A DNA stretch of 64,000 nt. Origin: Dreissena polymorpha. Its lineage: Eukaryota > Mollusca > Bivalvia > Myida > Dreissenidae. Made by a program: the position numbers and the translations under genes. The stretch spans positions 124,783,537 to 124,847,536 of the forward strand of contig NC_068355.1 of assembly GCF_020536995.1 (NCBI RefSeq), given 5' to 3'. Under the pieces are notes generated by a model that searched no databases, was not told the origin of the DNA, and worked only from the letters and a program-made list of their open reading frames with translations. Shown here piece after piece: positions 33,837-44,389 of the stretch (position 1 is its first letter; every line of letters begins with the position of its first letter).

Positions 33837-34814
33837 TCAGCCGATGTCTGTCCTTGCCCTCTGGCAGGAATCCTTATGGCCTTTCTTCCAATGCTCTTTC
33901 TGGCACGCTTCAGTACAGTAGCGGGCCAGTCTACATGCTCCACAGTAACGAAACTTCCCACATTCGCCATATATTTTCCGGCAACTTGGTGATGAACAAA
34001 ATATGTAAACCTGGTCTTGTTCTTGTAAATCATTCAGCTTTTCTTTCGGATCCCAGTTTTTAAAAGCCTCCAACGCAACCTTCTCGTCAGATAGAACTTT
34101 GTTAATCTCCAAAAAGTTTCTATGCAGCTGCAGAATACTGCATTTGTGTGAACTTGAGTCCAACATTCTCAAAACTTTCTCTCTGAACAACTTATAGGCA
34201 CTAGACCTAGCCACCTGCTTCCTAATGTTTTCAGTGCCGCAGACTGACACGGACAAGAGCAGCTGTGAGCTTGTCAAGAGAACATTTATTGCGTGAAGGG
34301 AAAAAACCCTTGAAGCACATTTAGATCTAATTTCAAGAAAAATATCTTTCATCAAGCCATATTTTACAAAAAATTCCACGCTGTCTGTACGGCCGACATA
34401 CAGCAACCTCAAGATTGCTTCGAGACAGAGTGCGGTCAGGTTAGAATCTTCAGACTGTCTCACGCCCCGATACAAAACAGGCACAATCTTCAATTGATGT
34501 TCACTGAACCTCTTGATAACCCTAATATTGCACATGGACTCCAAAAACAGCCTCATCAGACATGTGAAATTCATTTTTAAATGACACTTGCATGACAACT
34601 TGTCTACCTTGATGAGGAAACCAACTAGCCGATCTGACCCGATCTCACCCAAACACTGCATCACCCGCCAGTAGTTAAGCTTGTGTTTGAGCTTTGAACT
34701 GAACTTCATCTTTTCCAGTGTGTCACATGATGAGGTTAGACTGTCGTAGTCAGCATCTGTCAACTGCTGCAGGATTTCCTCAACATACTGCTCTATGGTC
34801 CTAATCGCTGCCAT
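33837..34814 (-). CDS. MYND zinc-finger protein, 325 aa
   Basis: One coding exon. Residues about 1-250 are helical and leucine-rich with no named domain (ARM-like by appearance). Residues about 270-315 form a MYND finger: Cys pairs in FCSSPSC and YGEC, then RYCGACRLARYCTEACQKEHW, a His and a final Cys (HKDSC), giving the two interleaved zinc sites. MYND domains bind Pro-rich peptides and often sit in transcription or chromatin regulators; the partner here is unknown. The ATG at 34814 is two bases after a CTGCAG acceptor, so an untranslated first exon is likely upstream, possibly near 34915 where a GTAAAG donor is seen. There is no SET domain, so it is not a SMYD protein. Confidence 0.85.
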   Translation of the reverse strand: MAAIRTIEQYVEEILQQLTDADYDSLTSSCDTLEKMKFSSKLKHKLNYWRVMQCLGEIGSDRLVGFLIKVDKLSCKCHLKMNFTCLMRLFLESMCNIRVIKRFSEHQLKIVPVLYRGVRQSEDSNLTALCLEAILRLLYVGRTDSVEFFVKYGLMKDIFLEIRSKCASRVFSLHAINVLLTSSQLLLSVSVCGTENIRKQVARSSAYKLFREKVLRMLDSSSHKCSILQLHRNFLEINKVLSDEKVALEAFKNWDPKEKLNDLQEQDQVYIFCSSPSCRKIYGECGKFRYCGACRLARYCTEACQKEHWKKGHKDSCQRARTDIG

Positions 34815-34933
34815 TCCTGCAGAAAAATAAAAACAAGAGGTCTATTACACGCATAAATATCGTACGATTCCATCATATTGAGCGTCTCCTGCTATCTATC
34901 GGTTTCTTTACGTTAAGAACAAGATTCTCGTGA

Positions 34934-34941
34934 TGACGTCA
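34934..34941. promoter_or_regulatory. CRE palindrome TGACGTCA upstream of the MYND gene
   Basis: The perfect TGACGTCA lies about 120 bp upstream of the MYND coding exon, near a possible untranslated first exon. A core-promoter role is inferred. Confidence 0.4.
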
Positions 34942-35385
34942 CACACGCGACGAGTATCTTGTTTCACTAAAATTTCTTCGCTTGAAAATAAATACAGACA
35001 CAACCAAAATGAGGAAGTAACAAGTATTATTGCATACCAAAATCTTACTTCAACTGATATAATTTAAATTTATCTCTACTGCAGTATTCCATTTTTTTGG
35101 TCATCTTCATTAAACTTACACATAAATTGCAAAGTGAAGCAGTCAACTGTGCTCGTGTTAACGCAACACTTGTATTTGATTTATTTTCAAGAAAATACTT
35201 TTTTCTAAAGAAAATACTTTTTCCTAATTCTCAGAAAATGTTATATGAAAATGAGAAACAATCTACCATAAGAACTGTGTGCGCATATTGGGAAAAAAGG
35301 TGACATGAAGATCTACACATGTTCAGCAGAAATACCCCGTCCTGATTGGACACCAATTTTATCAAATCTTTAAAAAAACCATATA

Positions 35386-36367
35386 CAGTCTACTCTCATT
35401 TTCTCAACATCGGATATCTCGATATGTCAAAGTAAGCTCAATGTCTCATTTTTTTTCCTTCTTTATCTATATAAATAAACATCGCTTATCTCGATTTTCG
35501 TTATGTCGATATAAAATTTTGTCCCGAGTCTCGATTTTGCATGTATTTACTGTGGTTTATCTCGAAGTGCGAATAACTGTTCCAGTGTCGGCAAAAGGTG
35601 AGAAAAATTGTCTCTGATACTTCACTGTCCCGCTTCGCCTGGCTGCTCCCGATACTGTGCGGTAGGAAATTGATCCGTTAATTGCATCACTGATTACACG
35701 TGTGTTATGTCGTCAGCCATTATCACTTGAGTAAGGCCTGTCACTTTTTAACATCAATTAACTGCAATTAATACACAGCCTGCCCAAAGGCCGAAAGACT
35801 AATTGTTTTTACAAACAACATTCCAAAATGCATTGAGTTATATTTTTGCGTATATAAACCGTTGCAAATTTACAGAATGTTGTTCTATCAGTCAAAAGTC
35901 ATTATCATGGCTTACTTGAAAGAATATTTCAAACTACAAAATATACATGTACAGTTCAGTATTCCGGAACGTGATTTACGCATGTTCAGATGGAAATCCC
36001 TCGTCTTGATTGGAGGTCAATTGCATCATAACTTTAAATAGTAACATTACCGGATGTTTACTCGACAGTTTAGAAAAATTATAACCGCATGTGTTCATGC
36101 AATTCTGTAATACTTAAAACGTCATTTTAAGCATTTAAATAGCAAAATTAATCTTGCCACGTAAAAACGCGTATATATCAGGTAGAGAGTATTATGCCAC
36201 ACGGTGACGGCTTTAGTTAGACGACTTAGCAGGTATTTAAATGTTAAAAACAAGGTAAATTTTTGTCTCATTTTTTCTTTGAAAACGCCTAATCGGATAT
36301 CTCGAACTCTCGTTATTTCGATATTTTTTCTTCTTCCCGCTGACTTCGAGATAACGAGAGTGGACTG
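35386..36367. mobile_element. pogo/Tigger-like non-autonomous element
   Basis: Ends CAGTCTACTCTCATTTTCTC and the complement CAGTCCACTCTCGTTATCTC are TIRs, each flanked by TA, the Tc1/mariner-group target. Further TATCTCGA motifs repeat inside each end. No transposase is seen in 982 bp. Confidence 0.75.
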
Positions 36368-36674
36368 TACGCCAAAATTTATTTGAACAAATGGCGAATG
36401 TTTGTGTTTATGCAATTCTTGAGCACTTTTATGTGTCCATGTTGCTCAAAAGAAGAATGACTGATAAATCAGAAACTTATTAAATTGTAAATAGAAGTTG
36501 TACAAGTTAAATACATGTAAATGTTTCAGTTTGAACAAAATATGTTCAGAATCAGTTAATTAAATTTTTAAGTTTGTTTTGACTTAATGCCTATTGCAAT
36601 CAAGCACTCTCCCTTTTTGGTTTGACCTCTCGATATGAGGTAAACACTCGTAAACACTCGGGTAGTGGATGTTA

Positions 36675-39157
36675 CACTACGCGACCCGTGATTTTTGCCT
36701 AGTTTGCGAAGTAAAGGCGGGCATTTTGCTTTTTAGGTGGAAAATCACCGCGATTTCACGTGACTCGTCACTCCGACGTCGCGCGAGAGCAAGATAATCT
36801 TCGCGCTAAATCCCCTCAATGTTGTGGTGATTCGCTGCGATTCGCCGCAATTCGCCGTGATCGCAGTGACAACGATGACTCGCCAATTCATGCATAGAAA
36901 CCGAATCGTATCGATAACTTTATACATGTACATAACGCTTCTAATGTTCACAATTATCCGATAATCCAACATCAAAAAAATAATTTTGAACATTTATGTC
37001 GGTAAATATGTTTGAGAATTTCATTAAAACAACCATATGACTACGCCATTTTTCAGAAGTGTAAAGAGTACAGCGCATTATGTGGGACACAGCTTTCATT
37101 GGACGAGCGTATTTAAATTTAGATTGATACAATACGATCTTACAAAAAAAACGTTTTATTGCGTCATACGCCTTCATGTAAAAAAACGTTTTCCTTCTGG
37201 AAATTGTGCTATTAATGCATAATACTATCAAAACATTTTTTTCACACATAAAGCGTTGTAACAAATTAATATACAATTCAAAACAAATATACCATAAGTA
37301 TAAATGTTCCATTAAATTCCCAAATCAGAACAAAAATTTATAATCCGAAACACACTTCCGATGTTTTAATGTTAACACGACGTTTACAAATGCTTTCAAT
37401 ATAGTCATGTATATTTCCCGACAAAAGAGCGCGAAAATTATGCGGCAATGTACAAGGTCAATGTATACGAGTGTGCAAGTATTGATTTTTTATACAAACT
37501 GCGTAGCGCAGAGAACATTGAATTCTGTTGATTTCGGTTAAATGTTTCTTTGGTATTTTTAAAACAGTTATATCGCCAACAATTTGATATTTCTTTTAAA
37601 GTCAATTCAAATCAAACACGCCGTATCCGTATCGTTACTGATAGAAGTAAAACATAATACCCTGACTTGTATAGTTTTTTTGTTGTGAGAGACCATCCGA
37701 GTAAACGCCGAAAAATATATCCAAACTGTTATTTTTTGACAATGCCCTTTGATCCATTATCGCACTTAATTGGCAGTGCCATCCTGTTGTTTCTGTGATT
37801 GTAACATCTTTTCACAGTTTGAACACGTACAAAGAGTGCCAATTAGACACTTGAACAAACACTATCACCCACTGGACAGTACACACTAAATAATCAAATG
37901 TTGAGGGTTTTTTGTTTTTGGCGTGAAAACCCAGAGAAATGCATGTACATTATACATCATCATAAATTTATTGAACTCTGCGAACGCTAAGTGGTACGTT
38001 GATATACTCGTGTTTTTTTTCAGCAAAACAAACACAATGTTTAACGGCTTTCATATATAGGCAATGATGTAATAACAACAAATTATTTACCACGATGTCA
38101 TAATAACATGTACTTAAAAAATACAGTTATGTATTTCCGATTTCCGGCTTATCAAGCATTGTGAATGTATATTCAACGCTCGGAAAGTAACGCGAGTAAC
38201 ACGAGTTATCCGCATTGGAGCCTGAAACAGAAAATAAATAAGTATAGCATATTTTAGTTCAAATAATTAGATGTAATCTACCGATTACATTTAACCTTTA
38301 AATGAAAGTATTACTTAAACAATTTCCCGTGTCTTAAGGCGCGAATAATTTGCTAAACACTGTTAACAAAAGGGCTAGATATGCACGTTATAATTCTTAA
38401 TGAAATGCAAAAATAAGTATTAACATAATTAATAACGTCAATTAACACACACGGTAAGATGAAAGTTTAAATGGAAAACTTATATCATATTTATCGTAAA
38501 TTACCAAATTATTAGTTTCGTCGAAATCAAATACCATGTAAAGAAACAAGGTATTTATAACCGACCAATGACGAAACACTATGCAACTTTCAATTTACAC
38601 AGTGCTACGCTACATGTATATTGCAACAATATGGAATTTGAACAGTGGTAGTGTATTCGGGCCTGGAATATAATTGATTGTAAGTTTTAATAAACATTCT
38701 GCTAATGCAATTAGTTAAATAATGTTTACATGTTATGTTAAATAATTATTGCATGATCATTCTTCTGCGCTGTTATATTAATTTTGAGCCGTTAAAGCTT
38801 CCGTCATTACTTCATCACGTTCATGTCGGAACGGGAGTATTTTAGCTAATACGCCCATTGCATACAACAACAACAAAAGCTTTATTATTGCAATGTATAA
38901 TGTAAGTGTATACATATATGTTACATGTACATGTAATGTAGTGTAACCCTTAATGTAAATCTCTTAAAAAGGTGAACCACGGCGGTTCGCGTTGATTTGC
39001 GGTGATTCGCGCTGATTGCGTTACAGCGAGATACATCGCGCGACGGTCGCCGAGACATCACCCAAATTTTCTTGTCGCTCGGAATCACCGCAATTTGTCA
39101 CGTTGCATCGATTGCGGTGATGTGAGAATCGCGGCAAAAATCACGGGTCGCGTAGTG
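36675..39157. mobile_element. CACTA-like element with subterminal repeats
   Basis: TIRs begin CACTACGCGACCCGTGATTT at 36675 and its complement ends at 39157; TA flanks both. Inside each end are many short GATTCGC / TCACCGC motifs in both orientations, the subterminal-repeat style of CACTA/EnSpm elements. No transposase frame is seen over 2.5 kb, so it is non-autonomous. A CACTA target duplication is usually 3 bp, so the class is tentative. Confidence 0.6.
38290..38845 (+). repeat. Dispersed repeat, copy 1 (second copy at 52533-53045)
   Basis: About 520 bp (AACCTTTAAATGAAAG to CATGTCGGAACG) matches 52533-53045 at roughly 85% by eye, same orientation. Shared stretches include TATTTATAACCGACCAATGA and ATGCAACTTTCAATTTACAC. 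Confidence 0.75.
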
Positions 39158-39442
39158 TATTGCGAGTGTGTATGGAACTATCGGCTTTGCTTGGTTAAAC
39201 ACACTGTAAAAAAAATCTGACATGTATTTGACGGAAATTAAATAAGTATTTGAAGGTAAATCACTTTATATTGCTACATTGTTTGTATTAGTTCAGAAAT
39301 TCTGTTACTAATTTTCATAACTGCTTGATTCCCGGTAACCGGAGGATACATGTTTGATACATGATGATTTTTTTATGTATCTGTATCTGTTCAAATACGT
39401 AGAAGGACCACTTCTGGTATATTTCTACCGGGGGAGGAGGCT

Positions 39443-40005
39443 TCAGAAGTGATCTTGGAGGGCTTGTTTAAAACCCTCGACTGTCCGTTTGCGCACCACA
39501 CTTTCTTCCAGATGGTTCCACAACACAAGTGTTTCCATGAAAAAAAGAGTAAAAGAGTTTTTGTACTGGTTTGTTTGAGCACAAGAAATTTTGAATGCAC
39601 GAGAGTTTTTTGTAATATGTCGGTCTAAAATGTTTGATGATGTATAGTCAGAGTAAGTTTTTACTTTGACAGTTCTTCGTTGAGGTTTAGATGTCAGGTA
39701 TTCATCTGGGTCCTCTGGCAGCACCATACCCCCTGCGATCTTGTAGAGCATCCCCAAACGATTGTAGATGCGCCGTTCTTGAAGAGAATTCAGTTTTAAA
39801 GTATTGAGCATATTAGTAATACTGTAACAAATCCTTCTTCATTGGATTTGTATTAATTCATTGTAAACCGTGCACCAAGACGTTGAACTTTTTCTATTTT
39901 GTCAATATCCTTTTTAAGAAAGGGGTCCCATATAATTGAACCATATTCAAGATGAGATTGAAGCAATGCAAAGCTGTTTGATGACATTCAAGGGGACAGT
40001 GTTTT
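39443..40005 (-). pseudogene. CR1/Jockey-like LINE fragment, RT C-terminal part
   Basis: The minus strand codes SHLEYGSIIWDPFLKKDIDK and VQRLGARF, then in another frame LNSLQERRIYNRLGMLYKIAGG through WNHLEESVVRKRTVEGFKQA. This is the thumb and C-terminal region of non-LTR reverse transcriptases. A frame shift separates the two parts and the catalytic core is absent: a 5'-truncated dead copy. Confidence 0.75.
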
Positions 40006-40453
40006 AAATTCCGTCTAAGAAACCCGAGCGTTGAGTTGACCTTTTTGCAAATGTTTCCCGGCATACTGTTTAGTTAAGTTTGCATTTTCAAACAAAATAT
40101 TATTCATTAAACACATGAAAATTTGCTTCTTCGCCTGAATTATTAGTTAAATGCATAAGAAATGTCTAAATCTAGAAGAAAGATGGTTATGATTTCTGTC
40201 CGAATCATAAAAATCATCCGGATTTTACTCAAAAGAAGGAGCAGAAAATAATTCGTTGAGACTTAGTTTATGCAAAAGTTACGAGCACAGAAATATTATT
40301 TGAATGAATGTACGAAAAGTATCTTTTGCAAATAAGTTGGTATACTCATTCAAGATTTGACCTTTCTTCGTTTCCTCTCAATCCATTACGTAGTTTTTCA
40401 GAGAGAACCCCGGGGGCCTGTGATGAATCCGGACCTAGTTATGGCACATACTA

Positions 40454-40690
40454 AAACGCGGACCAGTCTGCGGACGATATAGATTATATAGTGATCTGCG
40501 GACCATATACACAAAGAAGGATTATCGAATCTGCGGACGATATAGACAAAGAAGGATTATCGAATCTGCGGACGATATGAACAAAGAAGGAATCTGCGGA
40601 CCATATATACAAAGAAGGATTATATCGAATCTGCGGACGATATGAACAAAGAAGGAAACTGCGGACAATATACACAAAGAAGGAAAAATA
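40454..40690 (-). repeat. Left TIR minisatellite (CTGCGGACGATATAGAC units)
   Basis: About seven units of AATCTGCGGACGATATAGAC plus AAAGAAGG with small variants (CCATATACAC). It is the complement of the arrays at 41620-42095 and 43800-43970. Confidence 0.9.
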
Positions 40691-41619
40691 CCATAGTACA
40701 CTGAATGGTGTGACTGGCTTACAAGAAATGATAATTAAAATATGTTTTGCGTAATTTAAATATGTTTTGCGTTGATTCAATGAAGAAAGGATAATACGAT
40801 TACATACTTTTTGTAAAACCAAGTTTTATTCCACATCCAATTTTAATAGCAGACATTACGTACTTTATGGATAATTAACACATCAGTTATTTAAGATTTA
40901 ACAATCTTAATGTTTTCATACTATTCAACTCAATATAGAGCGTCTTTTATTGAATTATACTGTTTATAATATGATTACATTTTTCAATATATGTATTGAT
41001 TTAATTTTATGTTTTCAGAAGTACAGTTGAAACCATTGTGTGATAAGGGTCATTTGTGAAGGAAAAAAATATATAATAAATGCACCGTTATTGTCTTATA
41101 TTCTGAAAAAAAAACCTGTTAGGACTCACTATTGTTATCATTTGTCTAGAATTTTGCAATGTAATAGTGTGTATAATATGATCAAAATATATGTGGTTGT
41201 ATTAACCAAATAATTATCAATTGTAACGTAAAATCTTAAGTTCCAATCTAAATTAATATGCACCCTTAGTGTCCTTTCTGAAGCTATTTAGCGCATTATC
41301 GATTATCGTTTGCCTCAAGTACACAAGAAAGTGGCATGTTATTTTAACTAATTTGTGATAAGCTGATAATAATCTTGAGAACAAGTCATCCAGATTACTT
41401 AAGCGTAGCCTAACGGTTTTTAGCAGTATATGAATGAAAGAACGTAAATATAACACTTAATAAATTTCAAAGGCAATGTTTTCTAATGACATCTTCACTA
41501 ATTTCAAAACGTATCACATGCAACTTTAAGTACCTTAAAGCAGTATTTATTGTGTGCAGCAAGGTCGCATATGTAAAATTCATTTAATAAAAAAATAATA
41601 GATATCTTCTTTTTTGACG

Positions 41620-42095
41620 TACGCCTTCTTTGTATGTATGGTCCGCATAATCTTTCTTTGTCTATATCGTCCGCAGATTACTATGTACTCTTTGTATATA
41701 TGGTCCGCAGATTCCTTCTTTGTCTATATCGTCCGCAGATTCCTTCTTTGTATATATGGTCCGCATAACCTTCTTTGTCTATATCGTCCGCAGATTACCA
41801 TGTACTTTTTGTATATATGGTCCGCAGATTCCTTCTTTGTCTATATCGTCCGCATATTACTATGTACTCTTTGTATATATGGTCCGCAGATTCCTTCTTT
41901 GTGTATATCGTCCGCAGATTCCTTCTTTGTCTATATCGTCCGCAGATTCCTTCTTTGTCTATATCGTCCGCAGATTTCTTCTTTGTCTATATCGTCCGCA
42001 GAATCCTTCTTTGTCTATATCGTCCGCAGATTACTATGTACTCTTTGTGTATATGGTCCGCAGATTCCTTCTTTGTGTATATCGTCGATGCCGAT
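41620..42095 (+). repeat. Internal minisatellite array (CTTTGTCTATATCGTCCGCAG)
   Basis: About 16 units of TTCTTTGTCTATATCGTCCG plus CAGATTCC; higher-order alternation with GTATATATGGTCCGCAGATT variants is visible. Long frames across it (SISSADSFFVYIVRR) are artefacts. Confidence 0.9.
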
Positions 42096-42249
42096 GATGA
42101 TAAGAATTTTGTGAAAATGCGCAAAAATACTCTTACAAAGATAGAATCGGTAAACACATGTATTGATATTAGCGACCGTCGCGATACCATTCCACCTAAA
42201 ATCATTTTATGGTGGAACGAAAACCTCAAATAAAATATAAATGACAAAA

Positions 42250-42906
42250 AATGAAATTACGAACAACGTAAAACTACATTCTCAGCATATAGAGGCAGTC
42301 AATATACTTTTAAGACATCATTTCGGAAATGAGATTGGCGGCCTTCAACTTTCCGAGAAGGTCGCAAAATTTGACAAAACAACCAATCATTGGGTAACAT
42401 CTTACCAACACAACAATAAAATTTATTTAATTGACAATTTAGGCCAATACAAGACCCGATGATAGGATAATTCCTGATGGTCTGAAAATACAATTGGCGC
42501 AAATTTATGGTGAAGGCGAAGACATCATTAATATAGTTCCGGCAGTGCAAAAACAAGATAATTCCGTCGATTGTGGTCTTTATGCTATTGCGCACGCCAC
42601 AGCGTTGTGTTTTAGGAAAAAACCTTGTTTTGAATTTATATTTAATTCCTTAAAGTGAAGAGAACATCTTTTGTCTTGTTTAGATTCTGAACATATGAGT
42701 GAATTCCCAACAACTAGTAAAACAATCAGTGTTCGACGCAACAATAAAACGAATTCAATATCGATTGATTTATATTGTATTTGTTATTTACCAGCTTGTT
42801 TAGGAGATCAAGTTCAATGCGACAAATGAACAAACTGGTTTCACAAGCAATGTGTTAATGCACCTTCTGACATTTCTAATGTTGGTGTGCAATTTGTGTG
42901 CCCAAA
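42250..42906 (+). pseudogene. ULP1-like cysteine protease plus PHD finger, decayed
   Basis: A clan-CE protease is visible as HIEAVNILLRHHFGNEIGGL, catalytic His in NHWVTS, Asp/Asn in IYLIDNLG, oxyanion-type Gln in VPAVQKQDNS and catalytic Cys in VDCGLYAIAHA. Downstream a PHD finger reads YCICYLPACLGDQVQCDK and NWFHKQCV, then FVCPNC. It is broken in a few places and lacks a transposase. ULP1-like proteases are known passengers of MULEs and other transposons; the PHD pairing is less usual. Confidence 0.65.
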
Positions 42907-43030
42907 TTGCAACATGCAATAACTTGAAAATGTTTATTCTGTTGTTTTGCTTCCTATTACCATGGTTAACTGTGCTAAATTACATGTTCGATTATGTTAC
43001 ACATTATTCATCATTTTCAAAATTTCTATT

Positions 43031-43277
43031 ATATGAGCCTTGTTCTGAGAAAACTGGGCTTAATGCATGTTCGTAACGTGTAATCCCAGATTAGCCTGTG
43101 CAGTCCGCACATGCTAATCAGGGTCGACATTTTCAGCTTTTATTTTTCAATTTCAAGGAAGTCCCTCCTTACCGAAAATCACGTTAAGGCGGAAAGTGTC
43201 GTCCTGCACAGGCTAATCTGGGGTGACACTTTACGCACATGCATTAAGCCCAGTTTTCTCGGAACACGGCTCATATA
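43031..43277. mobile_element. Long-TIR MITE (GAGCCTTGTTCTGAGAAAAC)
   Basis: Long imperfect TIRs run TATATGAGCCTTGTTCTGAG to its complement at 43277, with nested inverted CAGATTAGCCTGTGCAG and AAAGTGTCGTC motifs, so nearly the whole 247 bp can fold. Fragments of the family lie at 14212-14290 and 56905-57075. Confidence 0.85.
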
Positions 43278-43799
43278 TACATTAGCATTCGATAGTTTTG
43301 TGCTTGCTTGTCATTGTTTAATAAACAGTAATTGATGATGTTCATGATTGTAATTGTGAACTGTATTGTTTGCACTTTTTGTAACATGCAATAGCTTGTT
43401 TATGTGTTGAAATACCTTTTCGTATGCATTACACATTATTTATCATTCTATTATGTATGCATTAATATTCTATAGTAATATATGATGTCTGTTTTTCATT
43501 GAGTACATAATAATTCTTTGATGATGCACACGATTTTAATTCTCTACTGTACTGTTCGCACAAATTGCAGCATGTATTTATATTCTATAGCAATATATTC
43601 CTGCTTCTCATTGTGTATGTGATCATTCTTAAATGATTGTAATTCTTTAATGTATTGTTACTAAACCTTTAAACCTACGTGTGTTGGTGTTTATGAAAAA
43701 ATTTGAATTTCCTACAATAATAGCAAAATAACTTAAAAATATTTACTTTCAAATATTCACGTACAAGAACATCACGCGTGAACTATTGCAAAACCATTG

Positions 43800-43970
43800 T
43801 TCAATAACAATCCATATCGTCCGCAGATTCCAGCTTTATTCATATCGTCCGCAGATTCGATATAATCCATCTTTGTCTAAATCGTCCGCAAATTCAATAT
43901 AATCCTTCTTTGTCTATATGGTCCACAGATCACTATATAATCTATATCGTCCGCAGATTGGTCCGCGTTT
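43800..43970 (+). repeat. Right TIR minisatellite of the MULE-like element
   Basis: About five degenerate ATATCGTCCGCAGATT units, ending in the terminal TCCGCGTTTTAGTGCG. Confidence 0.85.
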
Positions 43971-43990
43971 TAGTGCGACACCCTAGTTAT

Positions 43991-44389
43991 TTCGGCAACT
44001 GAGTTCGGACTGTAGTCACTTCGGCATTCGGAGGTTATTTTGACACTTGAGATTGCCGCGATTTGCCATTGAGATTTTGCTATTTGTATTTTGTAGGCAT
44101 GTTATCTGTAACTTGGGAAATAATAAAACGGCAGAAATACAGAAACAGATACGGGTATTGAAGTGTAGCAAGGTTTTTGGTCACACGCTTTAAATAAAAA
44201 AAAAACTTCAAAAAAGAAACTTTCTCGGTTTACCAAAAAGAAGCCAGCATGTTGTTGCAAAAACATAATTGAATGTATAACTATCCCAAGTTATTTCAAA
44301 ATCCTTAAATGAAGAGTTAAATTTAATCTCATTGTTACTCTTTTTATTTGACATGAGACAAAATCAAGAAAAGACATAAACTGCACCAA
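43991..44389. other. No gene recognised
   Basis: Short spacer between the fold-back element and the LINE; nothing supported. Confidence 0.4.

Larger units (their letters stand above)
40443..43981. mobile_element. Fold-back MULE-like element with minisatellite TIRs
   Basis: Termini ACTAAAACGCGGACC plus TCTGCGGACGATATAGATTA occur as inverted ends, flanked by a perfect 9-bp duplication CCTAGTTAT (40434-40442 and 43982-43990). Long TIRs and a 9-bp duplication are the Mutator-like signature. Each end carries copies of a 27-28 bp unit (GTCTATATCGTCCGCAGATT) and a further inner array is at 41620-42095. Interior cargo at 42250-42906 shows ULP1-protease and PHD-finger sequence. No transposase is seen, so it is non-autonomous or a capture derivative. 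A MITE at 43031-43277 sits inside. Confidence 0.75.

Noticed and set aside
36122-36415. 97-codon minus-strand frame
   Set aside because: It overlaps the TIR of the pogo/Tigger-like element and has no domain.
41614-42233. Plus-strand frames of 125-166 codons with SISSADSFFVYIVRR repeats
   Set aside because: Translation of the 27-28 bp minisatellite; frames wander between units and carry no domain.
42250-42906. Adenain-type protease of a Polinton
   Set aside because: The protease fold is of the same clan, but no polymerase, integrase, ATPase or capsid sequence is present, and the 9-bp duplication and PHD finger fit a MULE-like element better.
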